This document shows positions 25,178 through 32,704 of a stretch of DNA of 64,000 nucleotides, piece by piece; positions within the stretch are counted from its first letter, which is position 1; each line of letters begins with the position of its first letter. Source of the stretch: JAAXGX01 sp965221595. GTDB taxonomy: Bacteria > Acidobacteriota > Vicinamibacteria > Vicinamibacterales > UBA8438. Under the pieces are notes generated by a model. It made no database searches. It was given only the letters and a program-made list of their open reading frames with translations, and had not been told where the DNA came from. A program made the position numbers and the translations under genes. The stretch is from assembly GCA_965221595.1 (NCBI GenBank), contig OZ244900.1, positions 248,001 to 312,000 on the forward strand, read 5' to 3'.

Positions 25178-25996
25178 ATGACGCTACACATGCCGACCAC
25201 ATCCATCCGCCTCGCGCTCGTATGGGCCATGCTGCTCGCCGGCCTCGCCCCGGCCGCCGCGCAGCGCCCGCTCGGGTCGATAGACGCCCAGCGCGGCGTG
25301 GAGACCAACCCCTTCGCCAGCGCCGAGGACGTGGCTGCCGGGCAGGCCCACTTCGAGTCGCGCTGCGCGAGCTGCCACGGGGCCGACGGCGGCGGCGACC
25401 GGGGTCCCGACCTCACCCGCAACGTCTATCGCCACGGCAACACCGACCGTGCCGTCTTCATGAACATCCTCAACGGCATTCCCGGCACGGGGATGCCCTC
25501 GATCCGCCTTTCCGACAAGGAGATGTGGCAGATCGTCGCCTACGTGCGGTCGCTCGCGCGGCCCGCGGAGGCGGCCACCACCGGCGACCCGACCCACGGC
25601 CGCGAGCTGTACGTGCGCCATGACTGCGGTCGCTGCCACTTCGTCGACGGCGACGGCGGGCGTCTGGGTCCGGACCTCAGCGCCATCGGCTGGAGCCGGG
25701 CCCCGGCGCACCTGCGCGCGTCGCTCGTCGATCCGGCGGACGACATCGAGGAAGACTACCGCCAGGTGCGCGTCACCGACAGCGGGGGCGCCGTTACCCA
25801 GGGCGTCCTGCGGAACGAGGATACGTACACGATCCTGCTCCTGGACACTGCCGGACGGCTGCGCGCGTTTCCCAAGGCCGACCTGCAGGCCATCGAGCGG
25901 CCCACCGCGTCGCTCATGCCGAGCTTCGCCGGCCGTCTCGCGGACCACGAAGTCGACGACCTCGTGGCATACCTGTCCTCCCTGCGACGGAGATGA
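25178..25996 (+). CDS. Exported dihaem cytochrome c
   Basis: This 272-residue periplasmic protein has a signal peptide (about residues 8-29) and two class I haem domains: CASCH at 63-67, with GMPS (Met106) as likely axial ligand, and CGRCH at 150-154. The second domain is followed by segments typical of haem-containing dehydrogenase partners (DIEEDYRQVRVTDSGG). Its last four bases overlap the start of the PQQ dehydrogenase gene, which strongly suggests that it receives electrons from that enzyme. The start is either 25178 or 25190; neither has a Shine-Dalgarno sequence. Confidence 0.88.
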   Translation: MTLHMPTTSIRLALVWAMLLAGLAPAAAQRPLGSIDAQRGVETNPFASAEDVAAGQAHFESRCASCHGADGGGDRGPDLTRNVYRHGNTDRAVFMNILNGIPGTGMPSIRLSDKEMWQIVAYVRSLARPAEAATTGDPTHGRELYVRHDCGRCHFVDGDGGRLGPDLSAIGWSRAPAHLRASLVDPADDIEEDYRQVRVTDSGGAVTQGVLRNEDTYTILLLDTAGRLRAFPKADLQAIERPTASLMPSFAGRLADHEVDDLVAYLSSLRRR

Positions 25997-27609
25997 AGCC
26001 GACCATGCGACCTGTCTGCACCGGATTGTTCATCGTGACCGCCCTCGCGGCCGGAGCGGCCGCCCAGGAGGGCCGGGTGACCTACGACCATCTCGTACGG
26101 GCCGGAGAAGATCCCGGCAACTGGCTGATGTACTCCGGTCAGTACGACAGCCAGCGGTTCAGCCGCCTGGACGAGATCGACCGCGGCAACGTCGACCGCC
26201 TCGAGCTGGCCTGGGTGCGCCAACTGCCGACTCTCGGGCAGGTGCAGACCTCGCCCCTCGTCTTCGACGGCATCATGTACCTGACCACGCCCGACAACGA
26301 GGTGTACGCGCTCGACGCGGCGACCGGCCAGGTGTTCTGGACCTACCAGCACGACTTGGCGGACACGTTGACGCTGTGTTGCAGCAAGCAGAGCCGCGGT
26401 GTGGCCATGCTCGGCGACCGGCTGTACATGACCACGCTCGACGCGCGCCTCGTCGCCCTCGACGCCGCGACCGGCGCGAAACTGTGGGACCGTCAGATTG
26501 CCGACAACCTGGCCGGCTACAGCATGACGGCGGCACCCCTCGTCGTGAAGGACATGGTGGTGACCGGCACCGGGGGCGGTGAGTACGGCATCCGCGGCTG
26601 GGTGGACGCCTATGACGCCGCGACGGGCGAGCGCCGCTGGCGCGCCTACACGATCCCGGCGCCAGGCGAGCCGGGCAACGAGACCTGGGACGGCGATTCC
26701 TGGAAGACCGGTGGTGCATCGACCTGGATGACCGGGTCCTACGACCCGGACCTCGACCTCATCTACTGGGGCGTGGGCAACCCTGGGCCCGACTGGAACG
26801 GCGCGACCCGCGCGGGCGACAACCTGTACTCGGACAGTGTCATCGCGATCGATGCCGACACCGGCACCATCGAGTGGCACTTCCAGTTCACGCCCCACGA
26901 CGTCCACGACTGGGACGCGTGCCAGGTCCCCGTGCTGGTGGACCTGGAGATCGGCGGCAGCGTGCAGAAGCTGATGCTGTTCGCCAACCGCAACGGCTTT
27001 TTCTACGTCCTCGACCGTGCGACGGGCCGCTTCCTGCTCGCGCGGGAGTACGCCACGCAGACGTGGGCGCAGGGCATCGACGACAGCGGGCGGCCCATCC
27101 GCGTGCCCGACATGGAGCCGACCCCCGAGGGCCGGTTCGTCTATCCGGAAGTCAACGGTGCCTCCAACTGGTGGTCGCCGTCGTTCAGCCCCGACACCGG
27201 CCTCTTCTACACGATGGCGTACGACGGAGGCGCCACGTTCTACTCGGCCGACGCGGACTACGAGCCGGGCAAGCTCTTCGTCGGCGGCGGCTACTCGCGC
27301 GACGAGCCCGTCGACACCTATGTCAGCGCCGTGCGAGCCATCGACCCCCAGACCGCGCGCGTCGTCTGGGAGCACCGTGTGCAGCCCAAGTCGATGTCGG
27401 GAGTCATGGCAACCGCCGGCCGGCTCGTGTTCGCCGGCACCGTGACCGGCAACTTCATCGCGCTCGACGCCGAGACCGGCGCGGACCTGTGGCACAAGAG
27501 GCTGGGCGACGAGATCATCGCCGCGCCGATCACCTACCTGGCGGGAGGCCGGCAGCAGGTAACGATTGCCGCTGGTAACGCGATCTTCACGTTCGCCCTC
27601 GACGACTGA
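25993..27609 (+). CDS. PQQ-dependent alcohol dehydrogenase, lanthanide-type site
   Basis: This 538-residue periplasmic quinoprotein has a signal peptide to about residue 25 and an eight-bladed propeller. The vicinal disulfide Cys129-Cys130 (LCCSKQSRG) is a hallmark of the methanol/ethanol dehydrogenase group. Metal-site residues are Glu197 (GGGEYG), Asn263 (VGNPGP) and catalytic Asp306, followed two residues later by Asp308 (HDWDA). The extra aspartate is the marker of rare-earth-dependent enzymes (XoxF, ExaF/PedH); calcium enzymes have Ala or Ser there. Oxidation of a primary alcohol or aldehyde is expected, substrate unknown. It has no fused haem domain, consistent with the overlapping cytochrome gene upstream (ATGA overlap). 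Confidence 0.9.
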   Translation: MKPTMRPVCTGLFIVTALAAGAAAQEGRVTYDHLVRAGEDPGNWLMYSGQYDSQRFSRLDEIDRGNVDRLELAWVRQLPTLGQVQTSPLVFDGIMYLTTPDNEVYALDAATGQVFWTYQHDLADTLTLCCSKQSRGVAMLGDRLYMTTLDARLVALDAATGAKLWDRQIADNLAGYSMTAAPLVVKDMVVTGTGGGEYGIRGWVDAYDAATGERRWRAYTIPAPGEPGNETWDGDSWKTGGASTWMTGSYDPDLDLIYWGVGNPGPDWNGATRAGDNLYSDSVIAIDADTGTIEWHFQFTPHDVHDWDACQVPVLVDLEIGGSVQKLMLFANRNGFFYVLDRATGRFLLAREYATQTWAQGIDDSGRPIRVPDMEPTPEGRFVYPEVNGASNWWSPSFSPDTGLFYTMAYDGGATFYSADADYEPGKLFVGGGYSRDEPVDTYVSAVRAIDPQTARVVWEHRVQPKSMSGVMATAGRLVFAGTVTGNFIALDAETGADLWHKRLGDEIIAAPITYLAGGRQQVTIAAGNAIFTFALDD

Positions 27610-27652
27610 CGGCGGACACCTGGTGCCGGGCAACCGACGGAGCTGCTGTTCC

Positions 27653-28237
27653 ATGCGTACCGACACGCCTGCCACCCGGTCGCTCACCGCTGCCCTGCTG
27701 TCAGTCGTGCTGGCCGCCCTGCCGGCCGCTGCGCCGGCGGGCCAGGCCGGCCCGGCGCCGCTGTGGCTGCACGTGCAGATTGAGAACGCGGGCGGCGAGG
27801 ACGGCGGCCTGCACCTGCCCGTCGCGGCTGTCGGGGCGCTGCTGCAGATGGCGCAGGCGCAGGGAACGGTTATCGAGAACGGCCAGTTGCGGCTGGGCGA
27901 CGAGTACCTGCCGCCGCTGCGCGCCATGCGCACCGTGTGGCATCAGCTCCAGGCAGCCGGGGAGGGCGAGCCCGTCAGCGCCGAGTACGAGGGCGCCCTG
28001 GTCCGCGTGGCGCGCAGCGGCGGGCGGCTCGAGCTGCACGTCGAGGACGGCGACCGCGCCGCCCGGGGCGAGGTTCCCGCCGCGGTCGCGGAGGCCCTGC
28101 TGTCCGGCGCCGAAGACGCGCTGGACATCGCCGCCGGGCTCGCCGCGCTGAGCGCGCTGCCCGGCGAGGTCGTCCAGATCACCGAGTCGACGATCCGCCG
28201 CGTCCGCATCTGGATCGACGACACGCCCGGGCAGTAG
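27653..28237 (+). CDS. Secreted protein of unknown family
   Basis: This 194-residue exported protein has a signal peptide (about residues 10-30, ending APAGQA). The mature part is alpha/beta with acidic composition: LWLHVQIENAGGEDGGLHLPV, VHVED-like LELHVEDGDRA, and a C-terminal RRVRIWIDD. It resembles no family I can name. The start at 27653 follows GGAG at slightly long spacing. It lies 43 bases after the PQQ dehydrogenase and could belong to that operon; tadA follows after 56 bases. Confidence 0.7.
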   Translation: MRTDTPATRSLTAALLSVVLAALPAAAPAGQAGPAPLWLHVQIENAGGEDGGLHLPVAAVGALLQMAQAQGTVIENGQLRLGDEYLPPLRAMRTVWHQLQAAGEGEPVSAEYEGALVRVARSGGRLELHVEDGDRAARGEVPAAVAEALLSGAEDALDIAAGLAALSALPGEVVQITESTIRRVRIWIDDTPGQ

Positions 28238-28293
28238 CGCGCAGTCTGCCCCACGACGGACCCGGTGACGGGAGCCGCCGCCACGGTGATACG

Positions 28294-28794
28294 ATGGGGA
28301 TTGGCAATGCGCACGAGCACTGGATGCAGGCAGCCTGCGGCGAAGCCCGCCGGGGGCTCGCCGCCGGGGAGGTTCCCGTCGGGGCCGTCGTCGTGCGCGA
28401 CGGCCGCCCGATTGGCGCGGGATTCAATCAGCCGATCCGCTCGGGAGACCCGACGGCGCATGCCGAAATCGTCGCCCTGCGCGCCGCAGCGCGCGCGGTG
28501 GGCAACTATCGCCTGACCGGCGCCACGTTGTACGTCACGGTGGAGCCCTGTTTGATGTGTGCCGGCGCGCTCGTCCACGCGCGGATCGCCACGCTGGTCT
28601 ACGGCGCGGCCGAGCCGCGCGCCGGGGCCGTCCGGTCGCTGATGCGTGTACTCGACCATCCGGCCCTCAACCACCGGGTGGACATCGTCGGTGGTGTGCT
28701 GGAAGCCGAGTGTCGCGAGCGCATGCAGGCGTTCTTCCGCCGCCGCCGCGCGGCGGGCGGCTGCCGCGAAGAGGTCGCCGGCACGGGCTGGTAG
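28294..28794 (+). CDS. tadA: tRNA-specific adenosine deaminase TadA
   Basis: This 166-residue cytidine-deaminase-fold enzyme converts the wobble adenosine of tRNA-Arg(ACG) to inosine. The zinc site is complete: HAE (the His ligand and the proton-shuttling Glu) and PCLMC (two Cys ligands). GNYRLTGATLYVTVEPC and the GAV segment are typical of TadA. The start at 28294 is taken as the first ATG in frame; a later one at 28324 is possible. It sits 23 bases upstream of a tRNA-Ser gene. Confidence 0.92.
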   Translation: MGIGNAHEHWMQAACGEARRGLAAGEVPVGAVVVRDGRPIGAGFNQPIRSGDPTAHAEIVALRAAARAVGNYRLTGATLYVTVEPCLMCAGALVHARIATLVYGAAEPRAGAVRSLMRVLDHPALNHRVDIVGGVLEAECRERMQAFFRRRRAAGGCREEVAGTGW

Positions 28795-28817
28795 CGGTCA
28801 CGGTCGTATTCGTTCGC

Positions 28818-28908
28818 GGAGAGGTACCGAAGTGGTCGTAACGGGGGCGCCTCGAAAGCGTCTTGTCGGGAAACCGGCACGTGGGTTCGAATCCCACCCT
28901 CTCCGCCA
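28818..28908 (+). tRNA. tRNA-Ser (CGA)
   Basis: A 91-base cloverleaf has the acceptor stem GGAGAGG/CCTCTCC, encoded CCA end and anticodon loop CTCGAAA, giving anticodon CGA for UCG codons. The long variable arm (TGTCGG...CCGGCA) is characteristic of serine tRNAs, and GGTTCGAATCC forms the T arm. It is not tRNA-Sec, whose anticodon is TCA and whose acceptor arm is longer. The next 248 bases up to 29157 hold only a small TTACG/CGTAA inverted repeat. Confidence 0.95.
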
Positions 28909-29156
28909 CTCGCTTTACGTAACTGCGTAAGTGTTGATCCCGCCCGGGACACCGCCGGACCGGAGCGGGGACGCCGACGAGGGCGAATGGCGCACCTGAG
29001 CCGGTCGACGTCCCGCTCGCGGATGCCGCCGCGCGGCGGTCGCTCGATGTCGTCCGATTCCGCGCCCGGGGCTCTTCCACCAGGACCTGTCGGGGGCCTG
29101 CCTCGCCCAGGCCAGGGACTCGATCCCCCGGGTCGTCCTCCGCGGGCGGTGCCGGG

Positions 29157-30308
29157 ATGACCGTTCGTGGGTCCACTCTCGACATCACGCTCGGAGTCGA
29201 GGAGGAGTTCTTCCTCGTCGATCCTGACACGCGCGACTTGGAGCCCGATCCGGATCCGGGCATCTTCGAGGCATGCGAACGGGACCGCGGCCCGCACACG
29301 GTCTCGCATGAGGTATTGCGGTCGCAGATCGAGACCAGCACCAGGGTGTGCGGGTCGGTGACCGAGGTGTGCGAGGCGGTGCGGGAAACCCGCCGTCTGG
29401 TGATCGAGGCTGCCACGAAGCACGGATTGAGGGTGTTGGCGGCGTCGACCCACCCCTTTGCCAAGTGGGCGTCCCAACTAATTACGCCTCGGGAACGTTA
29501 CCAGCAATTCCTCGTCACCTTTCAGGAAAGCGTAAGGCAGCAGCTCATCGGGGGCATGCACATTCACGCCGGCTTCGGCGACCCCGATGCGCGTATCAGG
29601 GTCATGACGGCGCTGCGGCGGCACCTGCCGTTGTTGCATGCGCTGTCGACGTCGTCGCCGTTCCATGACGGACGCGAGACAGGCTTCAAGTCCTACCGCC
29701 TGAACATCATGGGCGTGCTGCCTCGCACGAGCCTGCCGGGCCCGCTGGCGTCATGGGCCGAGTACGACCGTCTCCTCACGACCTACCGGCGCATGCACTT
29801 CATCCGGAGCGGCAGCGAGCTCTGGTGGGATGTCCGCCCTTCCGAGCACTTTCCGACGGTCGAGATGCGGATCTGCGACGTCTGCACGCGCCTCGACGAT
29901 TTGGCGGGCATCGTGGCGCTCTATGCCGCGCTCGTCCGGCGCCTGTTGCGCCTCGACGCTGCGGGACGGTTGCCTCCCGATCCGTTGACCGAGATCATTG
30001 CGGAGAACCGCTGGCTCGCCCAGCGCCACGGCGTGCTGGCGTTCCTCGGCGACATGTCCGGCGGCGAGGGCCGCGTGGACATTGCGGACTACGCCACGCG
30101 GCTGGTGGAGGACCTGGCGGAGGATGCGCACGCGCTCGGCTGCGAACGCGAACTCGGCCACGCGCTGACCATCATTCGCGAAGGCAGCGGCGCCGACCGC
30201 CAGCTCGACCATTTTCGGCTGCGCCGGCTGGAGGGCGACACGCAGGCAGAGGCATTGCGGGCCGTCGTCGATCTGGTAATTGCCGAGACGTGCGAGGGGT
30301 TGGGGTAG
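29157..30308 (+). CDS. ybdK: YbdK-type carboxylate-amine ligase (GCS2 family)
   Basis: This 383-residue ATP-grasp-like member of the glutamate-cysteine ligase 2 family has GVEEEFFLVD near the N-terminus, SQIETST, GMHIHAGFGD (metal and nucleotide contact residues) and WWDVRPS...VEMRICDV. YbdK proteins have weak glutamate-cysteine ligase activity; their physiological substrate is uncertain. The gene is intact and of normal length. It is followed after 52 bases by the second PHM-like module but has no obvious functional tie. No strong Shine-Dalgarno precedes the start. Confidence 0.9.
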   Translation: MTVRGSTLDITLGVEEEFFLVDPDTRDLEPDPDPGIFEACERDRGPHTVSHEVLRSQIETSTRVCGSVTEVCEAVRETRRLVIEAATKHGLRVLAASTHPFAKWASQLITPRERYQQFLVTFQESVRQQLIGGMHIHAGFGDPDARIRVMTALRRHLPLLHALSTSSPFHDGRETGFKSYRLNIMGVLPRTSLPGPLASWAEYDRLLTTYRRMHFIRSGSELWWDVRPSEHFPTVEMRICDVCTRLDDLAGIVALYAALVRRLLRLDAAGRLPPDPLTEIIAENRWLAQRHGVLAFLGDMSGGEGRVDIADYATRLVEDLAEDAHALGCERELGHALTIIREGSGADRQLDHFRLRRLEGDTQAEALRAVVDLVIAETCEGLG

Positions 30309-30360
30309 ACTCCGCCTTGAGATTCTGGTGCAGGGGCTGGTGGACCGGGGAGAACAGGTG

Positions 30361-31800
30361 ATGAAGACGACACGCAATCCGCGTTTTCAACCGGCAGTCT
30401 GGTGTATGCCGTTGGCGGCCGTGGTGGCCGTGGCGGCGGTTCCCGCGCCGTTGGCCGCACGGGCCGCAGCCGGAGACGAGGTAACCTTCAGCCGGGATAT
30501 CGCTCCCATCCTGCAGCGGAGCTGCCAGAAGTGCCACCGGCCGGACGCGCTGGCGCCGATGTCGCTGCTGACCTACGACGAGGTGCGGCCGTGGGCCAGG
30601 GCCATCAAGAACCGCACCGGCCTGCGTGACAAGCCAGGCGTGATGCCGCCCTGGTTCATCGAGAAGGACATCGGCATCCAGGCGTTCAAGGATGATCCGT
30701 CGCTGTCGGACGAAGAGATCCGGCTGTTGGCAGCGTGGGCGGACAACGGCGCCCCCGAAGGGAATCCGGCCGACCTGCCGCCGCCGATCGAGTTCCTCGG
30801 AGTCAACGAATGGGAGATCGGCGCGCCGGATCTGATTGTGTCCACCTCCTCGGTCGAGGTGCCGGGCGAGGCGCCGGACTGGTGGGGCTCCATCGGTGAG
30901 TTCGACAGCGGGCTGACGGAGGATCGCTACGTCGCCGCCATCGAGTACAAGGAACGAACGGAGTCGCGCGAGGGTCCCGCGCGCAAGACCGTCGGCGGGC
31001 TGTTCGTCTTCCATCACGCCATCATGGATGTGGTCGCGCCCGACGGCGGATGGGAAAGCGATGTGCCGCGATCGGGCGGCTGGCCGGCTCACGAGGTGGG
31101 GCGCAACGCCGACTACTTCAACGAAGAAGCGGGCAAGCTGCTCGAGGCCGGTTCCCGGCTGCGCTTCGACAACGTCCACCTGCACGCCAACGGCGCCCAC
31201 ACCCGCGCCCGCCTGGACATCGGCTTCAAGTTTCACCCGCGCGGCTACGAGCCGACGCTCGTGATGCGCAGCATCGCGTTCGGCAACGGCGTCGACCTGG
31301 ACATCGAGCCGATGGACCCCGACCAGACGATGGAGGCGTACTTCACGCTGCCGCAACACCTGAAGATGGGCGTCTTCGAGCCGCACCTCCACGCGCCCGG
31401 GGTGCGCATGTGCCTCGAGGCCATCTACGGCACTGCCGTGGAAACGCTCAACTGCGCGGGGTACGACCACAGTTGGGTGCGGGTGTACAACTACGAGGAT
31501 GACGCGGCGCCGCTGCTGCCGAAGGGCACCATCCTGAAGCTGACCGGCTACTTCAACAACTCGCCGTCGAATCCGAACGTGATCGATCCGCGCAACTGGT
31601 CAGGCGGTGGCCAACGCTCGGTTGACCAGATGTTCATCAACATCATGCGTGGCGCCTATTTGACGGACGAGCAGTTCCAGGACGAACTGGCCAGCCGGCG
31701 GCAGATGCTCGACCTGCACCCCGGCGCACGCGTCGTCGGCTGCCCGCTGTGCGGTGCGCTCGGCGACGAGCCGGCGGAGGGGGTCGGCGGGCAGCAGTGA
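30361..31800 (+). CDS. Cytochrome c-fused PHM-like monooxygenase homologue, second copy
   Basis: This 479-residue exported paralogue of the 12613-14037 protein has a signal peptide, the haem site CQKCH, the His pair FHHAI, VHLHANG, EPHLHAPGVRM and the Met in SVDQM. All candidate copper ligands of the first copy are kept, while the sequence between them has diverged. The HxH-to-Met spacing also matches. It starts at 30361 with GGGGAG upstream. The stop overlaps the GTG start of the partner gene, so the two proteins are probably made in a fixed ratio. Function as in the first copy is inferred; the substrate may differ. Confidence 0.75.
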   Translation: MKTTRNPRFQPAVWCMPLAAVVAVAAVPAPLAARAAAGDEVTFSRDIAPILQRSCQKCHRPDALAPMSLLTYDEVRPWARAIKNRTGLRDKPGVMPPWFIEKDIGIQAFKDDPSLSDEEIRLLAAWADNGAPEGNPADLPPPIEFLGVNEWEIGAPDLIVSTSSVEVPGEAPDWWGSIGEFDSGLTEDRYVAAIEYKERTESREGPARKTVGGLFVFHHAIMDVVAPDGGWESDVPRSGGWPAHEVGRNADYFNEEAGKLLEAGSRLRFDNVHLHANGAHTRARLDIGFKFHPRGYEPTLVMRSIAFGNGVDLDIEPMDPDQTMEAYFTLPQHLKMGVFEPHLHAPGVRMCLEAIYGTAVETLNCAGYDHSWVRVYNYEDDAAPLLPKGTILKLTGYFNNSPSNPNVIDPRNWSGGGQRSVDQMFINIMRGAYLTDEQFQDELASRRQMLDLHPGARVVGCPLCGALGDEPAEGVGGQQ

Positions 31801-32666
31801 GGTGGACGGCGGCGGCGGTGCTGGCGTGCGCGCTGTTCGCACAGGCCGGCAGCGCCCAGCAGCACAGCGCGTCCGGGCAGGAGGTCGTGCCGGCCTACGA
31901 GGGTTGGGAACGCAATGCCGACGGGTCGTTCAGCCTCGTGTTCGGCACGATGAACCGCAACTGGGAAGAGGAGCTGCACGTCCCGATCGGGCCCGACAAC
32001 CACATCGAGCCGGGCGGTCCGGACCAGGGGCAGCCTACCTGGTTCCTGCCGCGCCGCAACCGCTTCCTGTTTCGGGTTCGTGTACCAGCCGACTTCGGGG
32101 AGAACGAGGTCGTTTGGACGGTGGCCAGCCCGAACGGCAAGACGTACCGGGCGTACGGCACGCTGCATCCCGACTACTTCCTCAACGAGGCGGTCATCCA
32201 GCGCAACCATGGCCTCGCCGTCAGCGACCTGCAGCTTCCCAACGTCGCCCCGGAGGTGCGGGTGGAAGGTCCGGCCACGCGCACCGCGCAGGTGGGCGTT
32301 CCGGTTACCCTGACCGCGTTCGCCACCGACGACGGCCGGCCGGCACCGCGGCCCCGGCCGCCGCTGGATGTGTCGCGGCCGTCCAACGTCATCGTTACGG
32401 CGGCCGCCGGCCTGCGGCTGTCGTGGTTCGTCTACCGGGGCGCCGCCGAGGTGGTCTTCGATCCGCCGCAGATCAAGGTCTGGGAGGATACCCGTCCCAA
32501 CTCCAATTCGCCCTGGGGGGCGGGCTGGGAGACGCCGCCGCTGCCCGCGGACGACACGTGGGTGGCGACGGCGACCTTCACGGAGCCGGGAACGTACGTC
32601 CTGCGCTGCCTCGCCCACGACGGAGGCTTGAAGACCCACCGCGACGTTACGTTCAACGTCGAGTAG
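31797..32666 (+). CDS. Secreted partner protein of the PHM-like module, second copy
   Basis: This 289-residue protein is paralogous to the 14065-14979 protein. No ATG fits; the GTG at 31797-31799 overlaps the upstream stop (GTGA) and gives a proper signal peptide (RWTAAAVLACALFAQAGSAQ). It keeps VPAYEGWERNADGSFSLVFG, EPGGPDQGQPT, RVRVPADFG, LSWFVYRGAAEVVFDPPQ and PGTYVLRCLAHDGG. The family is unknown. Because the same gene follows both monooxygenase-like genes, a joint extracytoplasmic function is likely. Confidence 0.8.
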   Translation: MRWTAAAVLACALFAQAGSAQQHSASGQEVVPAYEGWERNADGSFSLVFGTMNRNWEEELHVPIGPDNHIEPGGPDQGQPTWFLPRRNRFLFRVRVPADFGENEVVWTVASPNGKTYRAYGTLHPDYFLNEAVIQRNHGLAVSDLQLPNVAPEVRVEGPATRTAQVGVPVTLTAFATDDGRPAPRPRPPLDVSRPSNVIVTAAAGLRLSWFVYRGAAEVVFDPPQIKVWEDTRPNSNSPWGAGWETPPLPADDTWVATATFTEPGTYVLRCLAHDGGLKTHRDVTFNVE

Positions 32667-32704
32667 CCGGGTGGCGGTGCTCGCCATTTCTTCCATCTGA
32701 CAGC

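Noticed and set aside
25756..27933. Minus-strand open frame of about 725 codons opposite the PQQ dehydrogenase
   Set aside because: Antisense shadow caused by GC-rich third positions.
28818..28908. tRNA-Sec for the predicted selenoprotein
   Set aside because: The long variable arm first suggested it, but the anticodon is CGA and the acceptor stem is seven pairs, so it is tRNA-Ser.
28909..29156. Integration site for a mobile element at the tRNA-Ser 3' end
   Set aside because: No integrase and no second copy of the tRNA end were found in the window.
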